Shown here one piece after another: positions 41,693-44,578 of a DNA stretch of 44,578 nt (the stretch's first letter is position 1; each line of letters opens with the position of its first letter). The stretch is from an uncultured Rickettsiales bacterium (GTDB taxonomy: Bacteria > Pseudomonadota > Alphaproteobacteria > Rs-D84), in contig URSG01000007.1 of the NCBI GenBank assembly GCA_900550565.1, positions 1 through 44,578 of the forward strand, read 5' to 3'. The notes under the pieces were generated by a model. That model was not told where the DNA came from and searched no databases. It worked only from the letters and a program-made list of their open reading frames with translations. The position numbers were made by a program, and so were the translations under genes.

Positions 41693-42010
41693 ATGAAAAG
41701 AATATTACTTGCTGTGATTATTGTCGGCACATCAATTTGTGGCGCGAACGCGTACCAGGTTTTATCGTCCAAAGAATTGGGCAAAAATGACGCGCGTAAT
41801 CAAAACGTCGTTGTAAAATGCACAACAGATACAGGGAAAGTTTCAAACCAGACCTGCAGTCTGCGCCGTTATGTAAAATGCACCGGCACCGCAACAACAA
41901 AAAAGTGTAGTGGGTGGCAACCGTGGCGCGATTTGCGTAATCCGTCATCTGAATATGCCGATTGGCGCAGTGGCGCATCGGCCTGTTGTCGTGCAATGGG
42001 ATTGCGATAA
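41693..42010 (+). CDS. Small exported Cys-rich protein, 105 aa
   Basis: Signal peptide MKRILLAVIIVGTSICGANA-YQ. The 85-residue mature part has six cysteines: VVVKCTTD, NQTCSL, YVKCTG, KKCSGW, and the pair ASACCRAM. The pairs suggest at least two disulfides and a small, compact, basic domain. CAGGGGGAAC precedes the start; promoter TTGTGT-17-TATAAT lies upstream and a hairpin terminator downstream, so it is a single-gene unit. No family recognised; it sits between two operons that contain cell-wall hydrolases. Confidence 0.8.
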   Translation: MKRILLAVIIVGTSICGANAYQVLSSKELGKNDARNQNVVVKCTTDTGKVSNQTCSLRRYVKCTGTATTKKCSGWQPWRDLRNPSSEYADWRSGASACCRAMGLR

Positions 42011-42014
42011 AAAC

Positions 42015-42037
42015 AACGCGCCATCGGCGCGTTTTTT
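42015..42037 (+). terminator. Terminator of the 105-aa gene
   Basis: Stem AACGCGCC / GGCGCGTT, loop ATC, T run. Confidence 0.86.
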
Positions 42038-42063
42038 ATTTGTTTTTTATACGAAATATCACA

Positions 42064-42876
42064 TTATTTTTTACCCTGTACAATCGCATTATAGTATCTG
42101 TACAACTCTTTGGCCACAGACGACACATCACGAAACCACGGACCGGTGTTGGTCTCACAGTACGAACCCGAACAGGCCAAACTGTTTAAATTCGTTTTAC
42201 CAGATTCAACTTTTTTGTGCAGGGTTCGGGCCTGGCTGGCGATACTGTCTGGGACTGTTGAAAACGACAGCCAACGCCCGGGCCCACCCAGACCAGCAAT
42301 GTTGTTTTTGCTGCGCGCCAACGGCGACACCCCACGCCCAGATTCATACAATGATATAGCCGCAGAAATAAATGGGTTTAACTGTTTTTCCTTGGCCTGT
42401 GCCAGAAAAACCGGCCCCATATCTTGCAGTTTGCTGGGAATGCTTCTTTTTGCACGTCGCGCGACCGCTTTATTAAATGCCTGGCTGAACGCATCGGGAT
42501 CAATATCCGAAAAATCAGTTTTATACATTAACGTTGAATATTGCAACGGGGTAAAGTTCCCTTGCTTTGGTTCTGTCATAATCGTGTATATAAATGTTTC
42601 ACACGCCTCTGTATTATTGTCCCACACGTTTTTGCAAATCTGGGCCAAATCCGCCTGGGTGACACAACCGGCCGTATCAACAGAACCAGATTCGTCTTTT
42701 GCCACCAGAATCGCAAACAGTTCATTATATGCCTGTTGCATATTCTTGGATTGTTGCAACAACCCCTCGTGCATTTCGGTCAGTTTTGTTGCCGAAATAC
42801 AGTACACGTCCGTGCCAGCGCGCACAGGCGACACAACGCAAGCCAGTAAAGTAAAAAATAATAATTTTCGCATCAT
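42064..42876 (-). CDS. Exported glucosaminidase/lysozyme-like protein
   Basis: 270 residues, signal peptide MMRKLLFFTLLACVVSPVRA-GT. The N-terminal half is helical with four Cys (VYCISA, AGCVT, QICKNV, EACETF). The C-terminal domain (about 150-245) has the FlgJ/glucosaminidase layout: NPFISAAISLYESGRGVSP with the likely catalytic Glu178, the NNIAGLGG core motif and a W-x-x-F segment (GRWLSFSTVPDSIASQA). This is the fold of enzymes that cleave N-acetylglucosaminyl bonds in peptidoglycan. The start overlaps the upstream gene's stop as ATGATG / TGA. Classification by motif only; a lytic transglycosylase is an alternative. Confidence 0.82.
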   Translation of the reverse strand: MMRKLLFFTLLACVVSPVRAGTDVYCISATKLTEMHEGLLQQSKNMQQAYNELFAILVAKDESGSVDTAGCVTQADLAQICKNVWDNNTEACETFIYTIMTEPKQGNFTPLQYSTLMYKTDFSDIDPDAFSQAFNKAVARRAKRSIPSKLQDMGPVFLAQAKEKQLNPFISAAISLYESGRGVSPLARSKNNIAGLGGPGRWLSFSTVPDSIASQARTLHKKVESGKTNLNSLACSGSYCETNTGPWFRDVSSVAKELYRYYNAIVQGKK

Positions 42877-43811
42877 TGGTTCAGTGCCTCGCTGCATTTT
42901 GTTGCAATCTGATATGCCTGGTCCAGGGTAGATATCTGTTGGGCATTAAATATGGTTGCAACGCCGCTGGTTATTGTGGCACCTGCCGCCAGGACATTGC
43001 TTGCAGTGTTCAGATTTTTTTCTTTTGCCATACCTGAATTTGTATTATCAGAACGAACTTTGTCACTGTTTGCGGCTGCGCTGACTATTGTGCCACTGGC
43101 ACCAACCGCGATACCGATTCCGCTGGCTGTCGCAGCACTTTTGGCCAGGCTATCTATCTTGTCCACATTTAACAGACTGTAATCACGACACGCCGATATA
43201 ATCCGTTCCATTTTTTGTACCGTGGCAATGTCGGCGTTATTGATTTGCGCCTGCATCTTTGAATCCTGCAAGTCTTTGATTGAACCAACGCAACTGTCCA
43301 GTTGCGTCCGCAAATCTTGGTCTGTGCGATTGTTTACCGCAATGATTGTTCCTGCGATACTTGTTGCCGTATTTCCTGCCAGCAATCCTGTGCGCCAGTT
43401 TCCTAATTTTTTAGATTTTTGTTCCAATTGATTTTGTTCTGGTGACGACTTTGACTTTCCCTGTACCAGTGTCATTGTTCCATCAATAAAATTCTGGCTC
43501 TGGTCAAGGGTCATACCAGAATTATTAAATCGCGCCTCGCGCTGTTTTACATCATTGATAAGTTTTTCAATTTGTTTATCTAGGCTGGCCTTGGCAATAC
43601 CGACCGCCGTTGCCCCAACGCCTGCGGCAGTTCCAACCGCAGTCACAGCGGTATTAACCTGGGCCATTGTTTTCATTGATTTAAACGACTGTGATATTCT
43701 GCTGCAATTTACCTGTGCGCTTTCTATTGCAATCACAGGATCCAGTGGCACCGCCATACACGGCGCGACACCCAACACGGCAGGTATGCAAAATATGTAT
43801 AACTTTTTCAT
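42873..43811 (-). CDS. Exported protein with hydrophobic Gly/Ala segments and coiled coil
   Basis: 312 residues, signal peptide MKKLYIFCIPAVLGVAPCMA-VP. After a short Cys-containing N-terminus (QVNCSRI) comes a Gly/Ala/Val/Thr hydrophobic stretch (about 55-75, VGTAAGVGATAVGIAKASL). A helical, coiled-coil-like part (about 76-135), a second such stretch (about 140-160, AGNTATSIAGTIIAVNN), a third (225-245, ATASGIGIAVGASGTIVSAA) and a fourth near the end (ASNVLAAGATITSGVATIF) follow. This periodic pattern would pair into membrane hairpins. It lacks a ribosome site, and a perfect -10 box is 8 nt from the ATG. Followed directly by the glucosaminidase-like gene (overlapping ATGA). Family not named. 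Confidence 0.85.
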   Translation of the reverse strand: MKKLYIFCIPAVLGVAPCMAVPLDPVIAIESAQVNCSRISQSFKSMKTMAQVNTAVTAVGTAAGVGATAVGIAKASLDKQIEKLINDVKQREARFNNSGMTLDQSQNFIDGTMTLVQGKSKSSPEQNQLEQKSKKLGNWRTGLLAGNTATSIAGTIIAVNNRTDQDLRTQLDSCVGSIKDLQDSKMQAQINNADIATVQKMERIISACRDYSLLNVDKIDSLAKSAATASGIGIAVGASGTIVSAAANSDKVRSDNTNSGMAKEKNLNTASNVLAAGATITSGVATIFNAQQISTLDQAYQIATKCSEALNQ

Positions 43812-43819
43812 GATAATAC

Positions 43820-43847
43820 ATTATATCACAAAATCGCACAGTTTAAA
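43820..43847 (-). promoter_or_regulatory. Promoter of the 43811 gene, probably leaderless
   Basis: Minus strand TTTAAA (43847-43842), 16-nt spacer, perfect TATAAT (43825-43820); eight bases remain before the ATG. Confidence 0.55.
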
Positions 43848-43883
43848 TAAAAAACAGTGCCACATATTACATTGCGCCATAAA

Positions 43884-43909
43884 AAAATAAAATCGCCGTT
43901 TAATCGGCG
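43884..43909 (-). terminator. Hairpin with T run, minus strand
   Basis: Stem CGCCG / CGGCG followed by ATTTTATTTTTTT on the minus strand. It lies beyond the displaced tRNA-Ala fragment and resembles the terminator at 44206-44233, including a shared AAAATAAAATCGCC block. Confidence 0.55.
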
Positions 43910-43911
43910 TT

Positions 43912-44205
43912 TAGCTGAACGTTTCGCTCGGCGCGCTCCGCACGCCTGCGCGCAAATTTGTACTTATTCAAACTGCGCTACGCTTGTTTTCATATACAAA
44001 TTTTGGTGGAGCTGATGGGACTGGCTTCGCCGACCTTGCAAAATTTGCTGACGCAAACCGGCATACTCCCGTCTGCCTTTTTGCGGCGGGTCCCTCGTAT
44101 AACTGCGGGGCATTCGTTAGCACTCAAACAGCGCGACTTTAAACGCCGCTCGTTTTCGTTTACTCATTGTCAAACCCACGTCTCGTGTGTTTTCGTCCCG
44201 TCAGC
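43912..44205. other. Gene-free stretch with displaced tRNA-Ala 3' end
   Basis: No supported gene. 44001-44022 is an exact 22-bp copy of 44238-44259, the last 19 bases of the tRNA-Ala gene including CCA plus three flanking bases. The rest has GC-rich blocks (GCTCGGCGCGCTCCGCACGC) with no ribosome site or long frame. It could be a scar of an element that once integrated at the tRNA 3' end, or of an unequal duplication. Confidence 0.6.
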
Positions 44206-44233
44206 CAAAAATAAAATCGCCACAAGGGCGATT
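44206..44233 (-). terminator. Terminator of the tRNA-Leu/Ala transcript
   Basis: Stem AATCGCC / GGCGATT with T-rich run on the minus strand, a few bases after the tRNA-Ala CCA. Confidence 0.75.
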
Positions 44234-44240
44234 TGATTTT

Positions 44241-44316
44241 TGGTGGAGCTGATGGGACTCAAACCCACGACCTCTACGATGCGAACGTAGCGCTCTATCA
44301 ACTGAGCTACAACCCC
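44241..44316 (-). tRNA. tRNA-Ala (CGC)
   Basis: 76 nt. Acceptor GGGGTTG pairs with CAGCTCC; anticodon stem CTACG / CGTAG with loop TTCGCAT, anticodon CGC (reads GCG). CCA encoded. It lies 5 nt downstream of tRNA-Leu in the same transcript. Confidence 0.95.
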
Positions 44317-44321
44317 AAAAC

Positions 44322-44408
44322 TGGTGCGGATAAGAAGACTCGAACTTCCAAGGCATTGCTGCCACTAGTACCTGAAACTAGCGCGTCTACCAATTCCGCC
44401 ATATCCGC
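44322..44408 (-). tRNA. tRNA-Leu (CAG)
   Basis: 87 nt, class II with a long variable arm. Acceptor GCGGATA pairs with TATCCGC; anticodon stem CTAGT / ACTAG with loop TTCAGGT, anticodon CAG (reads CUG). CCA encoded. Confidence 0.95.
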
Positions 44409-44419
44409 AAGGCGTGCAT

Positions 44420-44448
44420 ATATTATATCAACTTTGCATATTTTGCAA
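44420..44448 (-). promoter_or_regulatory. Promoter of the tRNA-Leu/Ala operon
   Basis: Minus strand TTGCAA (44448-44443), 17-nt spacer, TAATAT (44425-44420), 11 nt before the tRNA-Leu 5' end. Confidence 0.6.
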
Positions 44449-44578
44449 GGGGAAAATTCACCAGAAACCATTTTGAAACAAAAATTACACCGAATAATTT
44501 ATGTTTTCGTAATTTCCGCATAGCCGCTGCTACAGGCGACGGGGTGTCTTCGATTGCGGAATGTGTGGCACACCGCCG
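44449..44578. other. Right window edge, unassigned
   Basis: On the minus strand one frame runs from the edge to a stop inside the tRNA promoter and others stop at 44530 and 44499. The last 60 bases are GC-rich. None of the frames has a motif I recognise. It may be the tail of a leftward gene cut by the edge; not enough is present to call it. Confidence 0.3.

Noticed and set aside
44233..44523. 96-residue open frame across the tRNA genes
   Set aside because: It is an artefact of the tRNA-Ala and tRNA-Leu sequences and their promoter.
1..44578. Eight bases (CACCGCCG) are shared by the window's two ends, suggesting a circular molecule
   Set aside because: Eight bases is within chance for GC-rich sequence, and the coding content is chromosomal (dnaE, rpsA, secA, rnpB).

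Overview
The window looks like a stretch of a small-genome alphaproteobacterium, probably from an uncultured host-associated lineage of the RF32 / Rs-D84 / Enterousia type. The class is supported by a gcrA homologue (a regulator confined to Alphaproteobacteria), by ruvB-ybgC-tolQRA synteny and by the AT-rich hairpin terminators. The lineage below class is inference. The standard code is used (TGA is a stop). The window holds a dense core genome interleaved with many signal-peptide proteins that I cannot assign to named families.

Layout. 1-8657 is a leftward block: an Arg/Ala/Ser-rich exported protein cut by the window edge, two small conserved proteins, rsmH, dnaE and secA. 8658-14809 holds a small divergent gene, a giant 1.5-kaa Cys-rich surface protein with InlB-type repeats, and rnpB (RNase P RNA). 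Two inverted copies of a composite palindromic repeat flank the last two. 14810-18970 is a leftward operon: degenerate alpha/beta hydrolase, ruvB, two tandem YbgC-type thioesterases, tolQ, tolR, tolA. tolB and pal do not follow. 19121-23670 runs rightward: exported protein, OmpR-type regulator, histidine kinase, argS. 23762-33084 is mostly rightward: an exported trypsin-like protease with a novel C-terminal region, rplM-rpsI, tig, rpsA, adk, a small zinc-finger-like protein and acpS. A small membrane protein (minus), corA (minus) and tRNA-Pro lie among them. 33150-35771 (minus) encodes a large envelope protein and gcrA.

35847-43811 is the most distinctive part. A stand-alone prepilin peptidase is followed by a tightly overlapping four-gene operon of exported proteins. 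Its first and last members share a conserved module, and the last is a GH108-type muramidase. Next come a small exported protein and a convergent two-gene operon pairing a glucosaminidase-like protein with an exported coiled/hydrophobic protein. I read this as a candidate undescribed cell-envelope or export system built around two peptidoglycan hydrolases. The right edge carries tRNA-Leu and tRNA-Ala with a displaced copy of the tRNA-Ala 3' end.

Recurring themes are ATGA/TAATG translational coupling, hairpin terminators ending nearly every unit, two probable leaderless mRNAs (adk and the 43811 gene), and duplicated tRNA 3' ends at two tRNA loci.
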